A stretch of DNA of 9,061 nt. Origin: Chlamydiales bacterium (lineage in GTDB: Bacteria; Chlamydiota; Chlamydiia; Chlamydiales; FEN-1388). The position numbers and the translations under genes were made by a program. The DNA is taken from positions 1-9,061 of the forward strand of contig JAJFUY010000182.1 in the NCBI GenBank assembly GCA_021372185.1, given 5' to 3'. The notes below the pieces were generated by a model, which worked only from the letters and a program-made list of their open reading frames with translations, made no database searches and had not been told where the DNA came from. Positions 1 to 6,299 of the stretch are shown here, piece by piece; position 1 is the first letter of the stretch; every line of letters starts with the position of its first letter.

Positions 1-303
1 ATTGCGGAAATTCACTCACAGTCAAACTTTGCGGCCTCATCAGTTGTGCCAATGCCAATGCAGCATGAGCAACCAGAAGAAGCGCCAAGCCGCCTGCCAG
101 AGGCCTTCACGATACTCATATCGCTTGCATCCTTACTTGCCGCCTCATTCTTCTTCTTTTTTGGCGTAATAATTAAACTCTTTTCTACCAATGGAAGGTT
201 TGTTTTAGAGTGGAATGTGGGGTGCTGGCCTTATTTTGTGGGTTCATCGCTTGTGCTCCTTGCTCTCGGACTCTATACCCTCTCCAACCTCGACCAAGAC
301 TAA
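1..303 (+). CDS. 3' end of a small two-helix membrane protein, unknown function
   Basis: The reading frame is open from the first base to a TAA at 301-303, giving 100 visible codons, so the gene probably begins outside the window. Internal candidate starts exist (GTG at 46, ATG at 52 and 58), but none has a convincing ribosome binding site. The visible protein has an acidic, proline-containing stretch (HEQPEEAPSRLPEA), then a strongly hydrophobic segment with five consecutive Phe (about codons 36-60), a short polar loop, and a second hydrophobic segment (about codons 72-94) ending in a short polar tail. This predicts two membrane helices with both ends on the same side. I do not recognise the family. 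It converges on the kinase gene, with a large palindromic repeat between them. Confidence 0.5.
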   Translation: MAEIHSQSNFAASSVVPMPMQHEQPEEAPSRLPEAFTILISLASLLAASFFFFFGVIIKLFSTNGRFVLEWNVGCWPYFVGSSLVLLALGLYTLSNLDQD

Positions 304-372
304 CCGTCACCAAGTTTTTCCTTGTCCGTGCCCGATTTGTTTTGTTTTTCACCTTCGTAGAGGGTGATGTAT

Positions 373-574
373 TAGAGTCCTTTAGGACGACTGAGTGAAG
401 CCCACCGTGACCGCTGGGAACGCTGGGAATAGGATCTGTAGAAAATGGAGCCCGGTTGAGGGCGATTGAATCACGTATTGAATCGCCCTCAGCCGGGCTT
501 CAACTTAGCATATCCCTTTCCCACCGTTCCCTGCGGTCACGGTGGGCTTCGCTCAGTCGCCCTGGCAGGCTCTA
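373..574. repeat. Large nested palindromic repeat, copy A (REPIN-like)
   Basis: The outer arms 373-428 and 519-574 are inverted copies of 56 bp each, matching at about 47 positions without gaps. Inside them lies a second, tighter hairpin with 25-bp arms (447-471 and 477-501, three mismatches) and a 5-nt loop. Each outer arm can also fold on itself through CCCACCGT and its complement. The element fills most of the 304-622 gap between two converging genes, so it could act as a bidirectional transcription barrier or 3' end stabiliser. It has no U-run expected of a classical terminator. The rest of the gap (304-372 and 575-622) holds only short GC-rich inverted patches (such as CGTGCCC near 325 and its complement near 606) and no gene that I can support. 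Confidence 0.85.
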
Positions 575-622
575 GAACAAAATACAAATCGTGCACGCAC
601 GTGCAAGGGCACGGGAAATGCA

Positions 623-2440
623 TTAGGTTAAAAACACTTCAAGAGTAGCGTCAAAACCCAATTTCTGAACAAGTTCGTCAAGGGCGCCAGCCTCCACAAA
701 AGATGTGACGGAATCGGCCTCAACAAAAAAACCTGCCCGTTCGTCAAATAGCCCTGGGGTCACAATCATATTTCGAGCAGGGCCTGTATCGGTTTTTTGG
801 CTTATGAGAAATTTGGTGTCTTTTAGATCGCTTGGTTTCCATACGAGAAAGCTGCCAATTGGCAGATCTTGACTATTCTGTAAGTCTTGATCAAAACCCG
901 CTAAGGTTGATGGAAGCTTTAGATGGTCAGGAAGTGCCTCCATAATAGTGTCTACACTAATGGGAGCTACTGTGGGAAGTGTGGCTAATGCCGCTGTCCA
1001 GCGCGTGAGAGCTTGAGATGCTGTTGGACGGGCACTTGGAGGTGCAATCATATCTGTTAGGAGCTTTTGGAAGTCTTGTCCCATGTCTTTGCCAATCAAA
1101 TTCAATACTTCAGCAATAGCTGGGTTGTTTGCAGGATGCTTACGGAGGGGATGAAGAGAATTATCTACCAGATTACTTGGGTAGGTCATCCCTATAAATA
1201 CTTCCTTCTCGTCAAAAACATATCCTGTACAGCAGAGCTTATTAAATTCTTTTTTCCAGGGGGAGTTTGTGGCATTTTGGTCATTAATTGCCGTATAGTA
1301 GGTTTCTATAAGAGATAAACCAACCGCAAAGACATCCTGCTTTTCTAAGAGGAGTTTTTTTTCTTTGGTGTTATTCAAGTGTTCATCTTGTCGGGCAGCA
1401 TCGATGGCAAGCATGTATGTGAATGTCCCCTTGGGTGGTTCTTTGGCAGATGTTGTGGCTATGCCAAAGTCAGCTAGCACCCATTCTGGCTTGCCGTCAC
1501 TATCAAGCTCTATGCCTATATTTTCGGGCTTTATATCCCGGTGGTATATGCCGGCTTTATGGCAGGCTACAAGGCCTGTTAGTAAGTCTAAACCACCATT
1601 TGCACGACCTAGGTTAGTTTTTAGGCCTAAAGAGGTTTTAGCCTCATTATCTAACTTGAGTATATTTTGTGGTTTTAAATCAGTCTCGTAGCCTGGTACT
1701 AAATACCCATACTGTTTTTTATCGGATGCCCAATCTTTAATGCTAAAAATACCGTAGGGAGGTCTTTGTACACCTCTTGCTTTATGAAGACGGGTAGTCA
1801 TTTTTACTTCACGTTCTAAATCTTCTGGTACTGAGTCTGTCTTATCAAATCCGGTTTTTTTGAGAATATGAACGTTTACTTTTAAAAGTATTCCAGCTTT
1901 ATGAACGGCTCCGTAGCTTCCTTGACCAATCACGGTTTTATTAATATTCTGAGCCGTTACTTTGTAGTTTCTTCCCATCTCTAATGTTCGGTCAATTCCG
2001 CCAATTTTAATTTGCACTACTTTGCGAACTTTAAAGGGGGATATGAGGGATTCTTCTTTAACTTTGGTAAACTTGGTTCTAATTGAGTTATCAACCTTTT
2101 CTAAGGTGGCAATTGCCTCATCAACTTGCGCGATTTCATCAACGGTAAGAGGTTGTTTTTTGATGCTCTCTAAGTGAGCAATCATGTTGGCTCGTAGAGT
2201 TTCTTTTAGCTCAGACTTGGGAGATTTAAAGATATTTAAAAATGAGGCTAAGCCAGATGTCTTTTGTTTGGGATGAGACTGTATGGATTTACTCAATAGC
2301 GGGTTTATGTGGCTATCTTTTTTAAACCAGCCACTAATACGTGCCCTAAGGCCAGAAAAAGGCCCTGAAGGCGAGGCTTTTGGTTTTTGAGGGGGTAAAT
2401 CAGGGGGAAGAGGTGGTGGTGTTGAATCAATTTTAGCCAT
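623..2440 (-). CDS. Eukaryotic-like Ser/Thr protein kinase with C-terminal SH2-like region
   Basis: This is a predicted protein kinase of 605 residues that transfers phosphate from ATP to protein. Residues 1-30 are proline-rich and 30-140 basic and probably partly helical. The kinase domain spans about 165-485. It has a Gly loop GQGSYG (172-177), a VAIK-type Lys187, a likely helix-C Glu211, the catalytic HRDIKPEN (300-307), DFG (324-326), DVFAVG (369-374) and the subdomain XI Arg in RPTASQAL (471-478). The APE motif is not recognisable after GTFTYM (338-343). All catalytic residues are present, so activity is likely. Residues about 525-595 (GSFLVW, then FLIS, GFF and ELV) resemble an SH2 domain with Trp in place of the phosphotyrosine-binding Arg; this is my inference from pattern alone. 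No signal peptide or membrane segment is visible, so it is cytosolic or an exported effector. It has its own promoter. Confidence 0.9.
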   Translation of the reverse strand: MAKIDSTPPPLPPDLPPQKPKASPSGPFSGLRARISGWFKKDSHINPLLSKSIQSHPKQKTSGLASFLNIFKSPKSELKETLRANMIAHLESIKKQPLTVDEIAQVDEAIATLEKVDNSIRTKFTKVKEESLISPFKVRKVVQIKIGGIDRTLEMGRNYKVTAQNINKTVIGQGSYGAVHKAGILLKVNVHILKKTGFDKTDSVPEDLEREVKMTTRLHKARGVQRPPYGIFSIKDWASDKKQYGYLVPGYETDLKPQNILKLDNEAKTSLGLKTNLGRANGGLDLLTGLVACHKAGIYHRDIKPENIGIELDSDGKPEWVLADFGIATTSAKEPPKGTFTYMLAIDAARQDEHLNNTKEKKLLLEKQDVFAVGLSLIETYYTAINDQNATNSPWKKEFNKLCCTGYVFDEKEVFIGMTYPSNLVDNSLHPLRKHPANNPAIAEVLNLIGKDMGQDFQKLLTDMIAPPSARPTASQALTRWTAALATLPTVAPISVDTIMEALPDHLKLPSTLAGFDQDLQNSQDLPIGSFLVWKPSDLKDTKFLISQKTDTGPARNMIVTPGLFDERAGFFVEADSVTSFVEAGALDELVQKLGFDATLEVFLT

Positions 2441-2447
2441 GAGAGCA

Positions 2448-2488
2448 CCCTAATGTAATTTTAAACTTATTTTTATTATACATTAGGG
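2448..2488. promoter_or_regulatory. Inverted repeat at the kinase promoter, possible operator
   Basis: A perfect 10-bp inverted repeat, CCCTAATGTA (2448-2457) and TACATTAGGG (2479-2488), is separated by 21 AT-rich bases. One half covers part of the -10 box and spacer of the kinase promoter. The other lies in the 5' leader and includes the AGGG that may serve as ribosome binding site. The half-sites are centred about 31 bp apart, close to three helical turns, which would suit a dimeric or looping repressor. The upstream half would not be in the transcript made from this promoter, so a DNA operator is more likely than an RNA hairpin. The regulator is unknown. Confidence 0.5.
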
Positions 2489-2503
2489 GGTGTAAATATG
2501 CAA
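2475..2503 (-). promoter_or_regulatory. Sigma-70-type promoter of the kinase gene
   Basis: Read on the minus strand, TTGCAT (2498-2503), a 17-bp spacer and a perfect TATAAT (2475-2480) lie upstream of the kinase ATG at 2440. Transcription should start near 2468, leaving a leader of about 28 nt. The -35 hexamer is identical to that proposed for secA. The promoter begins only a few bases after the stop codon of the upstream small gene, so the kinase need not depend on read-through. Confidence 0.7.
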
Positions 2504-2506
2504 TTA

Positions 2507-2725
2507 CTAGCGATTTTGGTTTTGTCGCTCTTGTTCAGCTCTTCTTTCTTGCTCTAATTCTTGTTGACGAATGTCATCTTGGCGGTTTTGGAACTGGCGA
2601 TTGTCATACGCACGCTGCTGGCGTTTAATATCATCACGACGGTTTTGAGCGGCCCTATCAGAGGCAGCATCAGCTGCAAGAAAGCTCGTCAATCCCAAAA
2701 GAAACAGGCTAAAATAGCGGGTCAT
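2507..2725 (-). CDS. Small secreted Gln/Arg/Asp-rich protein, unknown function
   Basis: This 72-residue protein starts at the ATG at 2725 because an AAGGAG sits 7 nt upstream; the longer in-frame extension would run into the palindromic repeat and is unlikely. Residues 1-20 form a classic Sec signal peptide: a basic Arg at position 3, a hydrophobic core (FSLFLLGLTSFLA) and a likely signal peptidase I site after Ala-Asp-Ala (18-20). The mature part, about 52 residues, is almost entirely charged and amide residues and should be an extended helix or disordered. It contains an internal repeat, AQNRRDDIKRQQ (26-37) and FQNRQDDIRQQE (45-56). There are no Cys residues. No terminator separates it from the kinase, so some co-transcription is possible. 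I do not recognise a family; a periplasmic or envelope role is inference. Confidence 0.7.
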   Translation of the reverse strand: MTRYFSLFLLGLTSFLAADAASDRAAQNRRDDIKRQQRAYDNRQFQNRQDDIRQQELEQERRAEQERQNQNR

Positions 2726-2732
2726 AACATAA

Positions 2733-2738
2733 CTCCTT
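2733..2738 (-). promoter_or_regulatory. Ribosome binding site fixing the start of the small secreted protein
   Basis: AAGGAG on the minus strand lies 7 nt before the ATG at 2725. It supports this start over the upstream in-frame ATG at 2947, and the resulting protein begins directly with a signal peptide. Confidence 0.75.
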
Positions 2739-2749
2739 ATAAGAATGTT

Positions 2750-2779
2750 TTTATCCCCGAGCCATATCACCTTTTCCAA
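2750..2779 (-). promoter_or_regulatory. Weak candidate promoter for the small secreted protein
   Basis: On the minus strand, TTGGAA (2774-2779), an 18-bp spacer and GATAAA (2750-2755) lie upstream of the ribosome binding site. The match to the consensus is only moderate. It is offered because the secA terminator upstream implies that the small gene needs a promoter of its own somewhere between 2740 and 2835. Confidence 0.3.
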
Positions 2780-2835
2780 AACAAATACATAAAAAAAACA
2801 GAAAGGCAGGATATGCAAGCGATCATGTTTTGTTT

Positions 2836-3040
2836 TAGAGTCCTTCAGGACGACGCAAGCGTTGCCCACCGTGACCGAAGGGAACGGTGGGAATAGGTAT
2901 AAAGTTCCTTGGAGCCCGGCTGAGGGCGATTGAATCAAGCTATTCAATCGCCCTTAGCCGGGCTCCAATCACTCTCCACATTATCCCCACCGTTCCCTTC
3001 GGTCTCGGTGTGCTTTGATCAATCGCCCTAAAGGGCTCTA
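2836..3040. repeat. Large nested palindromic repeat, copy B (REPIN-like)
   Basis: This copy has the same architecture as copy A. The outer arms are 2836-2892 and 2985-3040 (57 and 56 bp). The central hairpin has 25-bp arms at 2911-2935 and 2942-2966 with one mismatch and a 6-nt loop. Sub-hairpins within the arms include GTCC-ttca-GGAC (2840-2851), CCCACCGT with ACGGTGGG (2865-2891) and GCCC-taaa-GGGC near 3024-3035. It lies between the secA terminator and the start of the small secreted gene, so here it separates two genes on the same strand. No open reading frame of substance is carried inside, so if mobile it needs a transposase from elsewhere. Confidence 0.85.
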
Positions 3041-3045
3041 GAAAC

Positions 3046-3093
3046 AAAAAAGGCAGGATCTGGCGGGGTGTTTTATCCTGCCAGATCCTGCCT
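3046..3093 (-). terminator. Intrinsic terminator of secA
   Basis: On the minus strand a 17-bp stem is formed by 3077-3093 (first arm) and 3051-3067 (second arm), with one G-U type pair and a loop of about 9 nt. It is followed by a run of six T (complement of 3046-3051) and then GTTTC. It begins about 26 nt after the secA stop codon, the expected place for a Rho-independent terminator. The plus strand also has T-rich sequence after the stem, so it could work in both directions. Confidence 0.85.
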
Positions 3094-3118
3094 TTCTTGT
3101 TATTTTTTGTTTTCTTTT

Positions 3119-6100
3119 TTAGGTTACAGCAAGTTCGTCTTTGGTGATGCCGCAGCATTTTTTGTATTTTTTGCCGCTGCCACATGGGCAGTCATCATTG
3201 CGGCCAACTTTTGGGCCGGCAATCATGGGGCTGATGGGGAGATGATTCATTCTTTCATCATCACCTTCTTCTTCGTCATATTCGCCATCTTCTATGTCAT
3301 CTTCATCGATGTCAGATACTAGTGAGCGGCCTGTTTCGAGGTTGAGCTCAAGAGGAATTGGGCGCTTTTGCTGGAACATATGGCTTGGGAACATTTCAAA
3401 TTTAAAGAGAGCAAGCGCCATTTGTTCTTTAAGAGCGAGAGTAAAGCTTTCAAAGAGGTTAAAGGCTTCGTGCTTAAATTCCATAAGAGGGTCTTTTTGA
3501 CCAACAGCTCGAAGCGATACATCAGAGCGTAAGTGATCCATTGCAAGCAAGTGTTCTTGCCACAGATTATCAATTGTACGAACCATGATATTGCGCATAG
3601 CATCGTTTAAAATCTGCTGTGGGTTAAAGTCTGGGTGCTGGATAAACTTGGTAGCCTTTTCTTTTTCTAGATCAATCTTGAGCTTAAAGGCAGATAAGAT
3701 TTTATCTTCTGCACGAGCAATAAGTTCTGCTACATCGGCTCTATCGTCATCAAAAAAGCCTGGTTCAAATGAAACAGGAGTATGTTCTGATAGCCAGTAT
3801 CTAAAGCCTTCTGGATTCCACTGCTTAGAGCGGCTCTTAAAGAAGGTTTCAGCGCCCATGTGAACTAAGCTTGACAGCATTTCGCACGCAAGAGCATAGC
3901 CATCTGTTGTGTGGAGCATATCGTAGCGGAAGGAGTATATTTCCTGGCGCTGCTTGTTCATCACATCATCATACTCAAGTGTGTGCTTACGGATGGTGTA
4001 GTTGCGGCCTTCAATACGCTTTTGAGCAGTCTCAATGGAGCGGTTTAAGATAGGAGCAGAGATTGGCTCGCCATCTGGTGGTCTAAACTTTGTCAGTAGC
4101 GCAGTAAGTGATGGAGAGGCAAAAAGACGCATAAGTGGGTCTTCTAACGATATAAAGAACTTAGAAGAACCAGGGTCGCCTTGACGGGCGCTACGGCCTC
4201 TTAGCTGGCGGTCAGTACGTCGTGACTGGTGACGTGTTGAGCCAATAACATGTAAGCCACCGATTGCAGCTACACCCTCACCTAGTTTAATGTCAGTACC
4301 ACGGCCTGCCATGTTAGTAGCAATGGTGATACCGCCACGTTGGCCAGCAAGAGAGATAATCTCAGCTTCTTTAGCATGGTTTTTAGCGTTAAGCACTGTG
4401 TGCTCAAGGTGGTTAAGCTTTAAAATACGAGCAAGTTTTTCAGATACTTCAACAGACTCAGTACCCAAAAGAATTGGACGGCCAAGAGCGTTAATTTCGC
4501 GGACTTCTTTTAAGATCGCATTATATTTTTCACGCTCTGTCATGTACATTTCGTCGTTAGCATCGGTTCGGATGCAGTCTTTGTAGGTTGGAATCTGCAG
4601 TACATCAATTTTATAAATTTCTTTTAGCTCGTGCGCTTCAGTAATAGCAGTACCCGTCATACCAGCTAGCTTGTCATACATACGGAAGTAGTTTTGCAGC
4701 GTGATGGTGGCAAAAGTTTGTGTTTCTTTTTGGATAGACACATTTTCTTTTGCTTCAATCGCCTGGTGGAGGCCATCTGAAAACCTACGGCCTGGCTGTG
4801 GGCGGCCTGTGTTTTCATCGATGATGATGATTTTATCGTCATCTACAATGTAGTCTACATCGTTTTCCATCAAGAGGTGAGCACGTAAAAGCTGTCTTAG
4901 GTTATGTGAGCGCTCTTTTCTTAGGGCGTCTTCTTCTTGTAAGTCGAGCTTTGCTTTAAGTTTATCTTCTTCAGATAGGTCAGGGTTTTGATCGACAAGT
5001 AAAAACTCATGGCCAAGATCGAGCATTACAAAGTCATCTTCTTTGCCGCCGCACTCTTGCCAAGCATTGATGCCTCTATCTGTAAGCTCATACTCATTGC
5101 CTTTTTCATCCACGGTGATAAAAAGGTCAGCTAGTATTTTGGCGCGCTCGTCTTTATTTTGTTCTGAGTAAAAGTATAAATCCCACTTGTCAATAGCGTG
5201 TCGCATAGCCGGATTTTCTTTTAGGCGCTTTAAAATCTTGTGGCGCGGCATACCTTTTCCTACAAGCCACATGGTTCTGAGGGCATTTTTCTCAGCTTCA
5301 GAAAAGGATTTTTCGTCCATTTCTTCATCGTTTGATCGAGCATCAAGTACGCGCTTTGCCTCTGATGCCATTTTGCTGCAGAGGTCGCGCTGCTTTTGTA
5401 CGAGTTGAGATACGCCATCTTTAAGCGTATCATAAAGCTGTCTTGTAGAGTTTGACGGGCCAGAAATAATAAGCGGAGTTCTTGCTTCATCAATCAAAAT
5501 TGAGTCAACTTCGTCGATAAGAGCAAAGTGGTGGCCGCGCTGCACAAGCTCTTCTTTGCGCATAGATAATGAGTTATCGCGCAAGTAGTCAAAGCCAAAT
5601 TCAGACGCTGTTCCGTAGACGATATCGCACTTATAAATCTCTTGGCGCTCTTCGTAGGGTAGTTCTTGAGTAATAACGCCGGTTTTTAGACCAAGCCAGC
5701 GGAAGATTGAACCAACCCATTCACAGTCACGGTGAGCTAGGTAGTCGTTAACAGTAACGATGTGTATAGGCTTGCCTGTAAGGGCATTTAGGTATAAAGG
5801 CATTGATGCTGTGAGCGTTTTACCTTCACCAGTTTGCATTTCGGCAATATAGCCTTGGTGTAGAGCAATAGCACCTTTTAGCTGCACATCATAGGGGATC
5901 ATGTCCCATTTTTGATCGTATCCAGATACGTGAATGTCTGTTCCACACATCCTTCTGCAGGCATTTTTTACCACAGCATAGGCTTCTGGAAGGATAGAAT
6001 CAACGCTTGCACCATTTTGGATGCGTTTTTTGAATTCTTCTGTCTTGGCGCGCAGCTCTTCGTCAGTTAGAGCTTGATATTTTTGCTCGAGAGCATTTAT

Positions 6101-6178
6101 CTGATCTACAATTTTGTCGTATTTAGCGAGTGTTCGTTGTTGTGCAGTGCCGAATAGTCTTTTTAAAAATGAAAACAT
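3119..6178 (-). CDS. secA: Preprotein translocase ATPase SecA
   Basis: SecA is the ATPase motor that pushes unfolded preproteins through SecYEG. The 1019-residue protein carries Walker A (TGEGKT, 116-121), Walker B (DEVD, 222-225, within IDEVDSILIDEARTPLIISG), the DVDYIVDD and GRRFSDGLHQAIEAKE regions of the preprotein cross-linking and nucleotide-binding parts (440-480), KLAGMTGTA (503-511), TNMAGRGTDI (621-630) and RQLRGRSARQGDPGSS (657-672). The tail holds an acidic linker (956-976) and a zinc-binding SEC-C motif CPCGSGKKYKKCC (997-1009). Compared with E. coli SecA, about 100 extra residues lie between the Walker B region and DVDYIV (roughly 245-430), and it has the WDMIPYDVQ segment (91-99) of Chlamydiae-type SecA. 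The ATG at 6178 is supported by GAGGG just upstream and by a promoter. It is transcribed alone and ends at a strong terminator. Confidence 0.98.
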   Translation of the reverse strand: MFSFLKRLFGTAQQRTLAKYDKIVDQINALEQKYQALTDEELRAKTEEFKKRIQNGASVDSILPEAYAVVKNACRRMCGTDIHVSGYDQKWDMIPYDVQLKGAIALHQGYIAEMQTGEGKTLTASMPLYLNALTGKPIHIVTVNDYLAHRDCEWVGSIFRWLGLKTGVITQELPYEERQEIYKCDIVYGTASEFGFDYLRDNSLSMRKEELVQRGHHFALIDEVDSILIDEARTPLIISGPSNSTRQLYDTLKDGVSQLVQKQRDLCSKMASEAKRVLDARSNDEEMDEKSFSEAEKNALRTMWLVGKGMPRHKILKRLKENPAMRHAIDKWDLYFYSEQNKDERAKILADLFITVDEKGNEYELTDRGINAWQECGGKEDDFVMLDLGHEFLLVDQNPDLSEEDKLKAKLDLQEEDALRKERSHNLRQLLRAHLLMENDVDYIVDDDKIIIIDENTGRPQPGRRFSDGLHQAIEAKENVSIQKETQTFATITLQNYFRMYDKLAGMTGTAITEAHELKEIYKIDVLQIPTYKDCIRTDANDEMYMTEREKYNAILKEVREINALGRPILLGTESVEVSEKLARILKLNHLEHTVLNAKNHAKEAEIISLAGQRGGITIATNMAGRGTDIKLGEGVAAIGGLHVIGSTRHQSRRTDRQLRGRSARQGDPGSSKFFISLEDPLMRLFASPSLTALLTKFRPPDGEPISAPILNRSIETAQKRIEGRNYTIRKHTLEYDDVMNKQRQEIYSFRYDMLHTTDGYALACEMLSSLVHMGAETFFKSRSKQWNPEGFRYWLSEHTPVSFEPGFFDDDRADVAELIARAEDKILSAFKLKIDLEKEKATKFIQHPDFNPQQILNDAMRNIMVRTIDNLWQEHLLAMDHLRSDVSLRAVGQKDPLMEFKHEAFNLFESFTLALKEQMALALFKFEMFPSHMFQQKRPIPLELNLETGRSLVSDIDEDDIEDGEYDEEEGDDERMNHLPISPMIAGPKVGRNDDCPCGSGKKYKKCCGITKDELAVT

Positions 6179-6210
6179 ATACCCTCTAGTGCCTCGTATA
6201 ATTCTTACTG

Positions 6211-6239
6211 ATAATACTAGATTTTACGAATTGATGCAA
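6211..6239 (-). promoter_or_regulatory. Sigma-70-type promoter of secA
   Basis: On the minus strand, TTGCAT (6234-6239), a 17-bp spacer and TATTAT (6211-6216) lie upstream of the secA ATG. Transcription should begin near 6204, giving a leader of about 26 nt. No SecM-like arrest gene or long leader is present, so secretion-dependent control of the E. coli kind is not indicated. Confidence 0.65.
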
Positions 6240-6248
6240 GGTTGGTAA

Positions 6249-6277
6249 TTGCGGGCATTTCAGAAAAACTATACAAT
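6249..6277 (+). promoter_or_regulatory. Candidate promoter of the nuclease operon
   Basis: TTGCGG (6249-6254), a 17-bp spacer and TACAAT (6272-6277) form a reasonable sigma-70-type promoter, with a start near 6284. If correct, the in-frame TTG at 6249 and ATG at 6276 lie upstream of the transcript start and cannot be used, which favours the GTG at 6300. The -35 boxes of this promoter and of secA are only about 10 bp apart and diverge. Confidence 0.45.
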
Positions 6278-6288
6278 GGCCACACAAC

Positions 6289-6294
6289 TGAGGA
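6289..6294 (+). promoter_or_regulatory. Ribosome binding site favouring the GTG start of the nuclease
   Basis: TGAGGA lies 5 nt before the GTG at 6300. The ATG at 6276 has no comparable purine-rich site before it. Confidence 0.5.
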
Positions 6295-6299
6295 TTCTT

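Larger units (their letters stand above)
2801..3096. repeat. 12-bp inverted repeat enclosing palindrome copy B
   Basis: GAAAGGCAGGAT at 2801-2812 is perfectly complementary to ATCCTGCCTTTC at 3085-3096. Both are flanked on the outside by A-rich or T-rich tracts, which extend the match imperfectly. A third, direct copy of AAGGCAGGAT lies at 3050-3059 and forms the left arm of the secA terminator. The arrangement suggests that an original terminator arm was duplicated or that the palindrome inserted between its parts. Confidence 0.5.

Noticed and set aside
447..501. tRNA or other known structured RNA in the central hairpin
   Set aside because: The hairpin is a simple near-perfect palindrome; there is no cloverleaf, anticodon arm or T-loop sequence.
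466..648. Plus-strand reading frame of 60 codons across palindrome A
   Set aside because: It consists of repeat sequence and overlaps the 3' end of the kinase; it has no ribosome binding site or protein-like composition.
623..2440. Kinase as a pseudokinase or pseudogene
   Set aside because: The frame is intact over 605 codons and Lys, HRD, DFG and Gly-loop residues are all present.
2726..2947. Longer version of the small secreted protein starting at 2947
   Set aside because: The extra N-terminal part is a translation of the palindromic repeat and intergenic sequence, while the ATG at 2725 has a good ribosome binding site and begins a signal peptide.
373..3040. CRISPR array
   Set aside because: The repeated units are inverted palindromes far apart, without regular short repeats and unique spacers, and no cas genes surround the Cas4-like nuclease.
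2940..3185. Minus-strand frame of 81 codons across palindrome B and the terminator
   Set aside because: It overlaps the secA 3' end in another frame and runs through the terminator stem and the repeat, so it is a by-product of these.
6249..6299. Nuclease start at TTG 6249 or ATG 6276
   Set aside because: These codons fall within the proposed promoter and lack a ribosome binding site; GTG 6300 has TGAGGA 5 nt upstream. They are kept as alternatives, not excluded.
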